A stretch of 64,000 nt of DNA, taken from the NCBI RefSeq assembly GCF_023101765.2, contig NC_064239.1:2852001-2916000 (forward strand). The letters run 5' to 3'. This document shows positions 9,701 to 24,700 of the stretch, in pieces; the first letter of the stretch is position 1, and every line of letters begins with the position of its first letter. This stretch comes from Spodoptera frugiperda. Taxonomy: Eukaryota > Arthropoda > Insecta > Lepidoptera > Noctuidae. Under the pieces are notes generated by a model. The model was not told where the DNA came from. It was given only the letters and a program-made list of their open reading frames with translations, and made no database searches. The position numbers and the translations under genes were made by a program.

Positions 9701-12700
9701 TCAAGTGATTCAAGTGTAATTTAATAACTGGCACCGGTTCTAGTAGTGTCCAGCATTCTAGCATCAGTTTCGTTCACGCAAACTTTCTTCACAACATGTT
9801 ATTTGATCGGTCCTGAGCAAAGCCTGCGGTTTATAGCCAATCAAACAAGAAGTAATTAAATTGAACTCGTATATTTATTGACATAAAGGAATTTTTAACT
9901 TTTAAATTTTGCACTACCCAGTGTAGTTGTCGAATGATGCCAGATGATCCTTAATTGGCTTGGTTTCAATTTTCACATGCACACATTCAACATTAATATT
10001 TCATACGAAACGAGAATAGCACAGAAATGAGAGCTGAATGCATGAAAATACGATGGAAATCGAGAATTACAAATGAAATGTTTCTTCAGTCAATTGAATT
10101 TACGAGTAGGTAATAAAATTGTTGCGTTACATTATGGAAAAGTTGTCGGATATTACGACAGAGAACGTGAAATTCTAGTCAGGTGGAATAAATATACCAT
10201 CAAGAGACTATAACCTGATACATGATAGGGCATGAATTCAACAGATTGCCGTTAGATGGTTCCTATTACTCCAAGCTTGTGGTTCGGGAGTCGGCGCCGG
10301 CGCCACCGTAGCACCCACGTGTTCCCATATAATTTACATTCAATACCAGTCAAGATGGCTACATGATAATAGTTTGGAGGACCGGAAGAAAGTATTATTA
10401 TCATACTTCGTGACTCCCGTTAAGGTGTGGGCGAAGCTTATTTTCTAGTTGATATGTTCTGTCAGACGTCCAAAACATAATCGTATGATAGGCGGTTTCA
10501 TTTCGAAAATCTGATATGAACCAGTTTTGCAGGCCACTTGCAACAAATTATATAATTCAATAAACATAATATTATTGCAACTTTCTCGATTTATGTGCGA
10601 TATTATAATGTTATGATTTAATCGCGGCTGTTGATATACATTAAATTGCCCAATAAGAAAGTGTGTTGTATTTCAAAACGAATTTGTTTTGAGTAAATGT
10701 TTCGATGACGTGAAGTGCCTTATTACGATGCATTAAGAATGGGTCAATGTATTGCGATGCTCTGGGTACGAGTTTTGTCAACGTGCCAACATGTATGTTG
10801 AAGTACCTATTGAGTACAGTTAATGCAGGAGGGCGTTAGAAAAACGTGTGGCCTCGTGGGACCAGTCCACCCACGGCCCGTACAATCCAGTCTTCGTGTT
10901 TTTCACCATGTTTGTACACTTGCTGCGATCATTGAACGACAACTTTTTAATAGTCACTTAGACGGAAGCCGATAACGTTAGAAGCAAACAGTAGGCCTAC
11001 AAAAGTGTTTAAATAAATAGCATTAGTCGCTGTCCCATCCCATCATTGAATAGCCATTGAGCATAAAAATGGAACATTTGAAAATTGTACTCAAGACCGC
11101 TAGTGGTTTAAATCCGGGTCGCATAAATAGTTTCTTTCAAGTTTGCTTCGTTGAATAAAAAAAGCAATCTCATTATTTAATTTTATTGACACTCAAGCAA
11201 TTGCAAATCGAAGCATTTGGAAGGCGCACACTGGCACACACGTGTCTCGCACGTCGCAGCGGATACCGAGGATCCGGTTTCTCAGTTGTAAAAAAAACAA
11301 CTAAATTCATTGAGGATTAGAACTAGATTTAAATTCAAATGTAGAGTAAGCAAAATACGTATCTACATCACTATGCGCATTTAGGCGCAAGAAGTAAATG
11401 TTGCACTATGGGGGCTTCGGAACAGGTCTATTAGTCATTAAAGGACTCACCCCTTACTGGTGCTGGGTGTGGCCACCGGGGTGTTTGTTTTAGTGAGGGA
11501 AAAATCCTTTTCCCCAAAAATTAGGCGCCTTTTGAAGGTTTCTCCCCGTAATAAAAAAGAGTAACCGCTTTGAAAAAAAAATCAGGAATAAATACAGAAA
11601 AGTTTTTTGAAGAATAAGTAGATGTCAAATTGATCTTTACGCACAACAAAGTAAAGGAAGGAGGCAATCGTTTGAAAAAGTTAAAGGATTTATGTACCTA
11701 CATCTTGCATTCCCCGTATCTCATCACCCCTACCGTCAGTCGCAGGTTGTGCGCGTGCCATTGCAATTAACAACATGTCTGCAGCTGCACATCTCCGTTT
11801 TTTACTACGTTCTGATCCTTCCCAATAGCATTTAGTTGTGACATTACAACCGACTTTATGTGCTTTTAGACATTTTATAGACAGCTGCTGTGTATTATAT
11901 AACGTGAATGTTATTTCAGGTGGATATTTCTGACTACTTTAGTGCACATGACGTCATAAACCGTCGAATGGGCCCTAAACAATGGGCAGCAGGCAGCACA
12001 CGCCCCTTTTTTGCAATGCAGTCTGACCAGTTTGTGCGACCACGATTTAATCGACAGGTGTGTTCTTTGTAGGACATTTTGAGGACTTCAAGGTGTTTTC
12101 TGGTGAATGCAATGTTTGTTATTGAGTTATCCAGATACAAGCGGGTGCGGTGCAAATCCAGTCTCCTTACAAGGCCGTCAAGCAGCAGGTTGCTCGATCT
12201 AGCGGAAGTCTGCAGACCACCGTTAATATAATGGTACCTATCAATAAAGGTGCGCCTTACGGTTTATCCATTATACAAGAATTGCTGCCAAGACTTTATT
12301 TAGACTTACACAACAGTTGGAGCGAACCAGGCTCTAACTACCACGTAAGCAGAAACTTGAGTAAAAAGCAAAGATAATGACTCGAAATGAGTTTTTTCTT
12401 GTTTGATAAGCTAAATGAGTCAACAATTAAGATAGATATCGTCTGTGGCATGCATTCATGCTGGAAGTTGCGTCGTGATAAAAGTAATGACGCATTTTTC
12501 ACTTGTAGCCATTACGTACTGGTTGCATACTAATGTAATTGCTTGTGAAATATAAGACTTTACAATGGGCTGTTCCGGGTCCTGGACTTACACATAGGTT
12601 TTGTTTTTCTAACTGTATCTACTACAACTCTATGAGCAGTTATCACCAGAACGTGTCATTTGACGAAAAACACTGGGCGATGAAAAATAAATGGTTGTTC

Positions 12701-15700
12701 AAAGCGAATTGTTGTGTGTCAGTCAGGTATCAATGACAAACAATAGTGGTTTGACCAGTCAAGTGCCGCGCTAGAATAGATAGTATCGCGAAGGTCAGAA
12801 GTGCGAATGTTAGGAACATTAAATGGAATACTTGCAGCAAAGTTATTATGTCCATTTATTTATTTACTAGCAATGCACAAAGCATTGTAAATGATTGTGT
12901 TGACACAATCAAGTGTGATAACAAAAGATAATGATTTTAATCAGGTGAACACTTCAGTTAACAGTATATTAGTAAGAATTGAACAAACAGTCCATCAATT
13001 CGATGAAATGTGTTCTTAAAACTGCGTTTTGATATGTAAAAAAGAAGTGGCAATGTGTTTTAATAACCAAACCACTGATACAGTGCTGATGACGTTCTCA
13101 CTGTAATTAGCTGCAGTTGTGTAGGTACAGCACATAGCAAGCTATCCATAATTGCTGAATCACATTGCTCGTCAGGCTATTAGTAAACAAACATGGTGCC
13201 ATGTGAATCAACAGGCGGTAACTTGCCATTCCTCGCTAAAACGTGCGCATTTACGATGGAATGTATTCGATACACGAAAAATATACTGTTAGGTAGGTTT
13301 AATGGAATTTGGACCAAGAAAATGTATTGATAAACCTTATATTTGTTCGTACGTAGGCTGTGTTGTAGATATTACTCAACCAGGTGCAGTTGAAACTTTT
13401 TTGGCAAGTGTTAGTAGAGTCTAATGAGCCAAGGTCACTACCTGATAGTAGAAAGAAACTGTTCAGGTGTCGAACTACGTTATTGAACTGGCAGATGATC
13501 AACACTACTGTGACCGAAGGATTGCATCATAACAACAAAGTGTACAATACGTATAAACAACGAATGAACCTTCAAAGGACGTTCTCGTAGCTAAGAGATG
13601 CGCGTGGGCAGTGTATAAAGCGCGCATTATCCCATCACTCACGTATCTTTGTTATTGAAGCGAATCTCTGAAAATTTAAGCTCTGGTTCGCGTTCATCAA
13701 ATGATTCAATCTGGGATATGATTCAGTAGCCTATTTTCGTATCAGTTCGGTAGTCACGGTTTGGGCTACCTGGTGCAATGACTCAATGCAAACTATTCAC
13801 TACATTATACGTCGGATTTAGTTAATTTGGATTTAACTCCCTCTTCTTAGAAACGATTACTGCGCTTTGTTTTGCGGGAATTCCTTTGCCGACGGGAATT
13901 TCAATGCCTAATCAATGTATTTTCTTGGTCAGTGCATTAACATGATGGACTTAAGTCTTTGTGTTAATGCTCCTCGTTGTAAACGCGCGCTTAGCGCTTG
14001 CCGTTTAAACATGTGCTTTTTTGCCACCGTCGTGGTATAAAAAATAAAACATAGGCTGACGTATTCATATCAATTTACAATTCTTAATAAATATGAATAA
14101 GCATGATCAAAATCAAACTTTCTTTTCGGGCCTAACTCGGAGCTATTTCAAAAACTTTAGGTAATATTTTCGAAATGTTAGTTTTATTTATAGTCAATAA
14201 ATGGAAAGAACCGAAAGCCCACCAACATTTAAGTGGAAGAATTTACATAAACATTTGTCCGACGGCTAGTTCGTGGGTTTGTGTAAAAACTACACCCACC
14301 CACACCAACTGCTATGATATAGGAAATCAGAACCGAAAACCACGGAGTCATTGGCCGCGCGAAGGTGTGTTTACACAGACCATCGATCAACCCGTGGGGT
14401 GACTTACACGTAGCGTTTAATTTATCAGTTCCTTCCAATCAAAGCATTGAAATATTGCTCATCACTTAAACCAGACTATAAACATTGCCTATCACGTTGA
14501 TCATAACACAAACATAGGACACATGGATTTATGTGATTCATCCAATTCTTTTGTTTGTTATATTTAGGAGCAGAGAGTATGGGACATCCGTGCACCCCAA
14601 GCAAAACAAAGCATTGTTGTCACTATTACGGAATATAAAGAGCCACACTGTCTACGAATAAAGACAACGACACGTCACGGACGCAGGATAGAGAACCATT
14701 GAATAGAACGCGTCAGACACGCCGGTGCCAGGGACGCAGTCGCACAATAGACTAGCGTGTCAAAATTTGTTTAATTACCAAAAATATAAAAAATATTAAA
14801 ACAAAAAGGTTACCCAAGACGCCTGTTAAAACGCAATTTTGCTGTTGTAATACGAATGGCAGTGGTATTGTTTTTTATTAGAACGTACTCACATATTTCA
14901 GTAACAAAAGATACCAAAGATACGCCTAATGCTAGAGGAACAATAACTTTTTAGAAATTAGGGAGTCACGTGTTCTGTAACTTTTGGCCCCGTCATAAGA
15001 AAGTCGTAAGTGAATGGTGAACAAGAGCAGCATAAGTAAACAAATCCGGACACTTTAGCATTCGATGCACGCTCGTGTCAGATTTGGTCGGCGTCCGCTG
15101 TTCTGAGCCGACCTTAAGGTAAGTGGCACAAGGCGTGCCGACTCACCACGAGATTCACTACACTATGATTATGACTTAATCAAATATGATGAGAAAGTTA
15201 CTATTGAAGACTAATTAACTGCTTCTAATGACGGAGAAAATTGTAAAGATCACGTTGATATTATAGGTGTTTACGAAATTACCTTGAGTGTAATGGCGAA
15301 GCGATTAGCATTTAGGACAAACACGGTGACCTTTCGACGAGGTCGTAACAAAATGAATGAGAAAATATTAAAAAATCAAATGGCGCAGAATAAAATAAAA
15401 CAATTGAATACAAATCTCATGAATCAAACAACGGGCAGCAGCTACACAAACATTATTTTAATCTTGTATGAGGCATCAGGAAAACATGCCGAAGTTTTAA
15501 AAAAATATATTAAATGCATTGACGATGGAAAATGAAAGTGAAATGTGCTTATGGCTAACATAATGAAGCATAATTAATGCGATCTTAATGATCAATTAAG
15601 GAGCGGCGTGGATCCTTGCGTGGACGCCGGTCGTCGGTCGTTGGCAGCGCGAATTTAGACGCGGGAAAGGTCGACAATGACTCACGTTATGATTCGTATA

Positions 15701-18700
15701 TGCCAACAGTCGGACGACGTGTCGTACTGCCACTACTGGCGGGGTTACTTAACGTTAGTAAATATTACGTACATAACAAGACGTAATTAGACTTGTATTC
15801 AGTGGAAATCATAACCATTGTTTGTTTCGCATTGTAAAGATTTCAGTTGTTGTAACAACAGTCGGTTTTGTTGAAACGAAAGGAGCACACACGTAGTACG
15901 CGGGTACACATTACACATGCTCTGTTTGTCTCTCAACAAGCGTTTAGTAAAACTGATGTAAAGAAAAACGAAGTGTTTGGCGCTTCTCTTTCCGCAGAAG
16001 TTGTAAAAATCGTTCGTAAAACAACTGGTTATGAGTCTGGGTAATGATGTGTTACAACTACTTTTATGTTAATGCCTTTTGTTTTACGTCGTCATCTAAT
16101 TTGTGACTTGAGCTAGACGGCGCCAATAACATACGGAAACTCGTTTCAAGTAATTGTATATTCATATATGAACATTCAGAGGTTGCATCTTCTATTTAAT
16201 ATACAAAAATATAAATGCAAATCTCAATACATATATCAATGCAATCAATTGACCTACAATGTCATAAGTCTCTGGGATACGAAATTGAACCGCGGTTGAT
16301 TTATTTTGATAAGATTTTGCAGAGATTATCTTACGGCCGTAAAGCCGCGGGTAAGCTTTCGCAAGGGTAAAACCACAGAAATAAATCAATGCTTGCCAAG
16401 ATTGGATTACTTATACAACACTGACTGTACTCTGTATGAGTGTATGAATTTGTGTCACGAAGCCCATCATCATTATGATCATAACAATATTAGTTAAGTC
16501 TATTTAACAGGAAGGATAGAATATATAAAAATTTAGGTGGTTGGATCAAGACAAATATTTCATCTCATAAAGGCATTAATATCTTTCCTTCCTCAGACTC
16601 CGACTATGATGAAGTATCAAACACTGTAAAACAAAATCTTTCGCATATTTTATATTATAGTGTGATCTACAGCCAGGAAATGAATTTCCTCACTAAAAAT
16701 TTCCGGCCTATTCGTTCCTAATACCTCAAAGTACAATCAAGTTCTATAAAATCTTTATAATACGGTTAAAAGCGGAGAACGTGTCGCGGTTTAGAGATGA
16801 AATACGATCCACGGGAACGAGTTTGTGGTGCCTTGTTGGTTCCGAACAATGCATCATAAAATTCATTGCAAACTTTTTATACTTTCAATATCCATTACAC
16901 TATAATATGACGTAACGTTTCCAATAAAGGAGCTTTATTTGCTGAATAAAATACAAATATTGGAACAGTCAGAGATATGTATGTCATTGTATGTGCTTGC
17001 TAGGTCCCGGTTAAGCTTATCTTTTTCAAGGTGACTGTGATGTCAAGGAACTACTATGGGTTCTTATAAAAAATGACTAACGGAAGGATTCCCGTGATAC
17101 GACAAATAGTTTTAAAAAGAGTGGCACTTTACGTTGTACAGCCATATAAACGCAGGCTGAGTCACAACTGTCTTAGCCCTCAAGGCGTTTAGTCGCGCTT
17201 CGGTGCGCTCCATGACGGAATAGAAACAATAGGCTTCTCACGGACCACATTATATTTCACCATCTCAGAGAGAACTCTATGTTGAATAACACAGTAAATA
17301 TTGTTTCCTGTACAATTAATATTGTTTTGCTGTGATCGCTTACAACCACTCTAGAGAAAACTGCCCTTAAACTATGGACATTGCGTAAAGTTCGTTTCAA
17401 TAATTTGCCAAAGCACAGCATTATCCTTAACAATGCAATGGCTTGTTGTTGCTGATATTATCAGAAACGAAGTAGGAACCGCGTATAAAGTAGCTTCATG
17501 GTCGTTGTTCCGAACAGTGCACGTAAACAAATACTCTTGTTCCACATTAAACTGGTAACGGATATACTGGTATATTCGGATGCAGTATTCACGTTTCCTC
17601 GGTTAGTATATTGATCACGTGTGCCTGTGCACTGAACATGTTGCCCATTTTTAAATACTGCAAAGTTTAGTCTAGAGTTCAGTTTGGATTTATTCATGAA
17701 TTAATTTGAAGCGTTTGATTTATTGACCGTGTTTAGTTTACGTAAATTGCTTGCTTCAGTGGAAGCCAAGTGTTTACTGGACACATTAGGTATATTTTGC
17801 AGCAAACTGGTTAGGTAAGAGAGCTTAAGAACAGCAAACAAACGTGTGCAAGTGTCAGTGTTCTGAGAACAATTCCCTTCAGCACTAACTAGTACTCAGG
17901 AAGTTCCGGGGTTAGTTCAATATCACGTGAGAAACGGAGGCAAGTAGGCTTCGTCTTCTCGACCCGGTTTCATTCACGTATACTGGCAGCTAAGTGACCC
18001 GAGTTGAATGGCAAGTGAACGAATTTTGTGTGCACCATCGACCACTGACACCGACTTTACTTTCTCGTGACCTCACTGCGTACGAATTATTTTGTGAAGT
18101 TCAGAACAATGTTTGTTGCTTTCCGCAGTGTCAGGCTTATAAAAGGTTGTCTGTTGTCATGTTGTGAAAGTAAGCTTTTTATATCGACAAGACCTTCACT
18201 TTGCAATACCAAATTGGTCTCCAAAGATTTGTTGTTAAACGCTTGGACCCTAAAATTTCGCCAGGGCAAAGCGAGAGGACTAAAAACCACCCCGACTCCT
18301 GCTTGTTAGACTCTTGAGGCGCGCGCGGAACGCAACGCGCCGCATGACTAACAACCACCCCGTTCCTACTCCTGCTTGTCGAGCCGGGGCCCCGGTAAAC
18401 CCGCTAGGTTGTCCGCAGCTCCGGATTAAGCATGTACAATTTATCTCTAATCGACAGTGTAGGTGAAAGATCAATAGAAGTAAATAAGGCTAGTGTGCAT
18501 ATTTAATGGTCTGAAGGAGTCGTGAGTCACGGCACGAGGCCCGCCCTGTATGAAAGAGACCACATGAATGGATCATTAGGGAAGCCTGCCTAAACGTTTC
18601 CTACTACGACGTTGATGTATTACGATTCAAGTAACAAAATATTCATACTATCTAGAGCAGGAAATGAAAAAGCATCACGTTTCCATGTACACCCATTGAG

Positions 18701-21700
18701 TACTCCATGATTTTGCAATTACGCTTTATATAAATCCGTCCATGATGTGCCATGACAAATTCTGTGATCCATCGTTAATTTCAATTTAACGTTAAATTGA
18801 CAAGGAACAACATAATTTAACGTAGATTAGATAATTATTAAGCAATACTATTGGTTGGTTGGAGTTGAATAATATTTTGGTAAACGAACACGAACATTGA
18901 ATAGTAAAGATTTGTTTGAATATATTTTTCCAAATAATCGAAGAAAGCGTGTCGGGACAGATGGCAGTAAAAGTGTGGCTAAAGTAAGAGTTTGTTGTTA
19001 CACGAGATTGATTGTTTATTAAACAGAAAGAAGAGAAAATCAACAATGTTACCAAAACAATACAAGACTTGTCACTTGTGACTTGAGGTTAACAATCTTT
19101 GGAATATTTACTATCCATCGATATAAATAGAAATGTGCATTGTGCCCAGCAGAATGAAAATTTAAAAGTGAAACTAAAATGAAGCTTTTGAAATACCAAT
19201 ATTTTTTGCGTCCATTCAGAATTATCAAAGCAAAACATCCAATTTCTACAAATCATGTCGTAGGAAACATGAATCATGATCAACGTTATCACAAAAAACG
19301 AATATAGCTTCAGCTTTAGTAACAGTATCAAATAAACTTGTTCAGAATTGTGAATATTCCTCATCAAAATATTTACGACTAATTATTTTGGCACCGAGGC
19401 CAACGATATCAAATATTTGTGCTTGTAATAAATTACTATTTTTTTTCCTTTGTGCCATGAAAAGTATAACCGGCCTTCATCTGGCTTGAGCAAGAATTCA
19501 ATATTAATAGTAATAGTAAACAGTGTTATTATTCCACGTATTTTAGTATCATTGTTACTTAATGTTACAGCTGTATACTGTTGTACTATTTCAACATATT
19601 CATTTTTATGTTCACGCATTGTATTACTGCTTGTAATTAAATCTACGGAGTTAATTATTTTACCAACAAAACGTCTGTAATAGTCATAAGTTCTGTACTT
19701 TCAATTTCAAAACCAACATGTTTCAAATTGAACTTGAAATCTTTTATTAGTTTTTTTTTTTATATGAATAAAAAAATACGGCAATTCCTTCAACAGTTTT
19801 AGACACAGTAATGATTTATAGCATTTAATTTCCGAGGTCTTAACAGCCTATTGTTAGATTTAACGGAACATTACCGCAATGAAACACCAAATTCTATTGT
19901 ATCTTAAATCATTGAAACTATTTTACAATTGCACAATGGGCTTGATGAGAACCTGAGGAACTCATCGTGTTTTATGCTCGGAACTTGAATAGGTACAAAT
20001 ATGTTTAGGGCCAGACCCTCGAATATAGAACTTAGATGGTAAAGCACTTGCAACAGAGGCACCGTGGATGCAGACAAGCATAGTAAAATTTCCCAACAAG
20101 GTATTTTCCTTATATAACCGTTACAAAATGATAGAAAACAGAACGAAACAGTAATGACCGTGGCTCTTTGGATTAGCGACACATTATGCAAGCAGCCATA
20201 CGTATCACAATATCAAGTGATCTTGTGTCGTGCATACCATTAGCCTAAATCGACAGACTCGTGAAACAGTTGCTTCGAAGACCACCAGTTTTTATGTTAA
20301 TCATGTCATTAATACACTTTAGCTATCTTCAACACGCATCTATCACCTTTAATGCAGCTGCATGAACAAACCATATTGAATGAAACATTATTGCAACTGA
20401 ATATTTTGTACTTATTTTTGTAGATATTTCTGATTAATATGAATTCCACTGACCGAAAGAGGATTAATCCAAATGTAGGTGAAATTTTGTATGAGTATGA
20501 CATGTGAAAGTAGTCAGGAGCGTGCGTGTGCGCGCGTCCGGCGGCCATGATGCGTGACCGTAACGCGCCATCGCACGTGCTCAGATGCACCGCGGTGATT
20601 CAATCAGCTGGCTCTATGACACCACCGTGACAGACATCCAAAACAATGATAAATTAAAAGACGACTTACTAAGATGTCAACAATGACATGTTACTACAAG
20701 AGAATTTAGTGTAATCATCCAATTTAATTCAATAGATGAAGCTACAAGGGCATTTTGTTTATTTACTGCATGTTTTGAAATAAAATGTAAATGAAAAACT
20801 AAAACGAGTGGAGAATTTCAACTGTTTTAAATAAAACTGATATTCGAATGCTGATACACTTAAGTAATACGAGAGCAATCATGCCAATTCGCTATTAAAA
20901 TTTATGTTTCTACTTTTCGAAAGACCAGATTTCACTTTTAAAGACTCCAGCGGAGGTAGGTCCAATGATGAAGGAGTTAATTCATTATTGAATACTGAAT
21001 GGTGGCCAGAGACTTTAAATGGTTATTACAATTTGATTAGATTCCGTTTATACACCACAGTATAAATAACGTCTACTTTCTCAAAAGCAATCGAGAGAAC
21101 TAGCTGGTTCTGAGAATAAGGTTATACAGATAAGAAATGTACAAAAAGCAAACATGCATAAGGGTCTATTACGACACACGAGCACGGAGGACGATCGCTA
21201 ATGGAACAGATAAACACATGGAGTGCATCAGGTTTAGCGCACAGGTGTAAACGAAGCGTGTGCAGTCTAGAATCCGCGACCTAAGGTGTATGAGGCAACT
21301 CCCATTAGTCAAGTGTAACAAAACCAGTAGCTCGATAATCCATGTGCTAAATAACACGTACTGACCAACACTGTCCAGTATTGTTGGCGAAACAACGGAA
21401 AAAATAACCCACTTTTGAAAATTATTCGTCCAGATCATTTATTAGCGCGTTCAAAGAAATGCTTGCAAAAGATCAGTTGAAATTGAATCAGTTTACGATT
21501 GGTTGGCATTTAACAGGAATAATCATTAGCGGTTCTAAATTATGTTTTAGCAGAAGTCGTAAGTTTGGACGAGATTACGAAATAGACAAGAATCAAATTA
21601 AATAACACACAGACATTTCTGTTGACTAACACCCAATATTTATTTTTGGCATCTCTCGGAACCAAAATACCAAAAACCGCTTAACAAAAATGCATACAGC

Positions 21701-24700
21701 TTGTATACCCATTAGTTCTAAATTAGCTGTGTGTGGTGTAGACTTGTTGAATCCAATTACGTATGTTATTCGTTTAGTCAGCGATAGCCGCTAGAGTCGA
21801 CCAAGCAATTGATGAGTTGTTAAGTTGTCAGTAATCCAATCGTGGCGCATTATGTCAGTGTTGTTGTGGGGTCGACGGACTTTCATTCAACTGCCCCGTG
21901 GCCAATGGTTGACATAAATTTTTATGATGCAGTCTATAATGTAATGCTCCCATTAGCCAATTTAGTTCAATTTGTGGTTATAGCTGAGATTTGTTTTGAT
22001 TGCATTGAAGATTGTTTCGTTTTATTTGTTTATGAAGAAAAGAGAAATGCGATCATGTTGATTTTTATAACTGTGAAGATTATTAAAGCAGTGTTGTCAC
22101 ATTGTCATAGGAGAAGGCTGACAAAAATTTGGATGAAAGAGATTGCGCGAGTAAACGAGCCGTGTCGTCTATTTAAACACAGTTTCAGTTTGTTTGTCTT
22201 AATGCCCCGTTGACTCCGTTATTTATAGATGATATACGACATGTTAGAGCCGTCCGAAATGTCTCTATGCACCTACTAAGTCGTAGATTATCTGATAGCT
22301 TTATAAACCAGGCGAGTGACATTTTATCACATCTTTCCATGGCGTCATTGGGGTTTATTACGCCTATTAAGCCCTCGTATCCACGAGGGGTTAAACGTTC
22401 TTTGAGGAGCAAATTTTCCATTAAAGCCGATGCTCTGACGTGCAATGTAATTTCTATATACTGGAAATTACAGATGCTTATTGTGAGACAAATGGTTTCG
22501 GACATTGGGTTAATTCCGGCTTTTAGACAAAATAGCCAAAAATGGTACAAGTTTACACATAACGTGATGTTTACTTATTTGGGTTCAGAGATAGAGCACG
22601 TCTTTCGCATCACGAGTTGCGGGAAACTTGTGCCCCTGGGCCTAGCGTCTAATCTCTATAATGGACGTAAACTTTTAAGAACAGTGTTATACTAAGTGCA
22701 TGTGCCTATTAAAACTAAGTTAAATAGGAAGGCCCGGTAGGTTTAGGAGCCCCAGCTGTTTGGGCTGGGATAACGTTACTACAGCTAAGTATAAACTACC
22801 TGAAACTAATTTCAGGACATATTTACTAAACAAGTTTTGAAATAAACATACAACGTTGACGTTGACAGTATCTCGATCGCAAACAGTGGTCTTGACAGCC
22901 GGTTCTAAATTATCTAATTCGATTTCTCATTACCGCTGTCAACGGAGCAAAGCTGGGCTGTCTTTTGCCTGATTTGATCGAAGTTTCGTCTAATCCGGTT
23001 ACAGTTTGTGACGTAACCCGCCCCCGGGTGTCGCTCGTGCTATAAATACCAGCACGTGCTCCCTCCAGCCACGACACACTCTCGATATACGGTGGCTCCT
23101 ACTATATGGCACGTTATGAACTATAACTAATTACCGTCTGAACAGCGTGCTCTAGTTCATCTTTATCACCATCTGACATTTTAGCTGGGACGATTTTTTC
23201 TTTTCATAATAAAGTGTGATTATTTTTTTTCCCACCACACTGGATAATTATGGAATGTAATTTGGTTTTCCGTAATCAAGTTTCCGATAAAAATAGTAAT
23301 TTAGGATAACAATAATATTTTCCTCGATTTATGGTGTCTTGATTAACTTGAAATTTCATGCACGCAAAAATTTCATAAACGACATTTTAAGTGAAACATG
23401 AGGAAAGAAGGCTCTGTTTAGACACGGTAGCTAGGACACGAACTCGTGTCATTTAGGCGAGTTATTCTCGTAGTAGGGGTTAACATCCTGATGTTGGTTG
23501 CCAACGCGGATGTGGAGATGCGACAGACAATGCGGGTAGAGGGTTAGTGGTAATGTCGGAGAGCCATCAATCGTCACCAGTAACATTCTACAGGCGTTTA
23601 GGGCGCTCCGAAGCTTCGTTCCGATTAAATTACGTCGGCATTATTAGTTAAACGATTTATTGGCATTTTAATTAGAGCTCTTAAACGCTGTGGCTTGGCT
23701 GTAAAATCCGTTTTACGCAGCGTGAAAGGATGGATGCTCTCGCGCAAATTAGATTTCGCGGTTGTAACTATTTATAGTAGATTAAAAAGCGTATTGCTGT
23801 TTAAAAAACGATAATGAGTTGTCCTACATTTATGAGCGCTTACACTATGGTTGGGACTTGTAAGTAAAAGCTTAACATACTGATTATGGTTGTGTTAAAC
23901 AATTGCGTGGGAAGACGTCGTAGGAACATAGAAAGTTGGCGTCTTTCGGATGTCCAGATAAGAAGCTTTACTATAAGAGCTTAAAGTGAAGAGGTCTCTA
24001 GTGTTTTTGGAAGTATGTAGTGAGATTGACTGACTAATCTTGAGCTCTTTTATTGAAGAAATAAGATTTCTCTTACTCATGCGTAATCGTATTAGACTAA
24101 TCGCCTAATGTTGATGCCCATGTTGATGATCTCAGAAATCGCATAAGGAAAATGGCAATTGTGTCAAAATACAATACAATAGCGTGTTATCGTCACGTTT
24201 TGAATCAGCACCATCACAATGATGGTTCAAAGAATCGTTTATGAACTGTTGTTCTGGTGGCAAAAAACTCATGGTACGTATGACGGACGTGGGTGAACGG
24301 TCAACGAGGTTCATTGTTGAATGGACGAGGAAGGTTAAGCCAAATCCTAGCTGAGTTCTTGGTGAAATCTTTAACTGTTAAATCGGTAGGTAGCCCCAAC
24401 GTAGAGTTTGCAGTTGACAGGAGTTACCTGCGCTCAATATTTTAATTTTTATTAATTTTTTCATCTCATGCAAATGCATGTAACCGGACGGAATACGTAC
24501 CGGCCCCTTTATCGATTTGCAATGCCGTTAAAAGGGTTTAGTTATAGCTTATCATCAGATCACCTCAAGTATAAAAACCTTGTATCCTTTCCACACCAAT
24601 TAAAACTTTTTTTTGTACAAAGTTTTTGCAGGATTGCCTCGAGCGTTCCTTCATATAAGGATATGGCATAACGCATGACAGCCAACCTGCGCAGGCGCGT

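Noticed and set aside
21842..22213. 123-codon plus-strand frame as a gene in its own right
   Set aside because: It starts with GTG, shows no motif and is no longer than chance frames in this window. It is kept only as context for the longer frame beside it.
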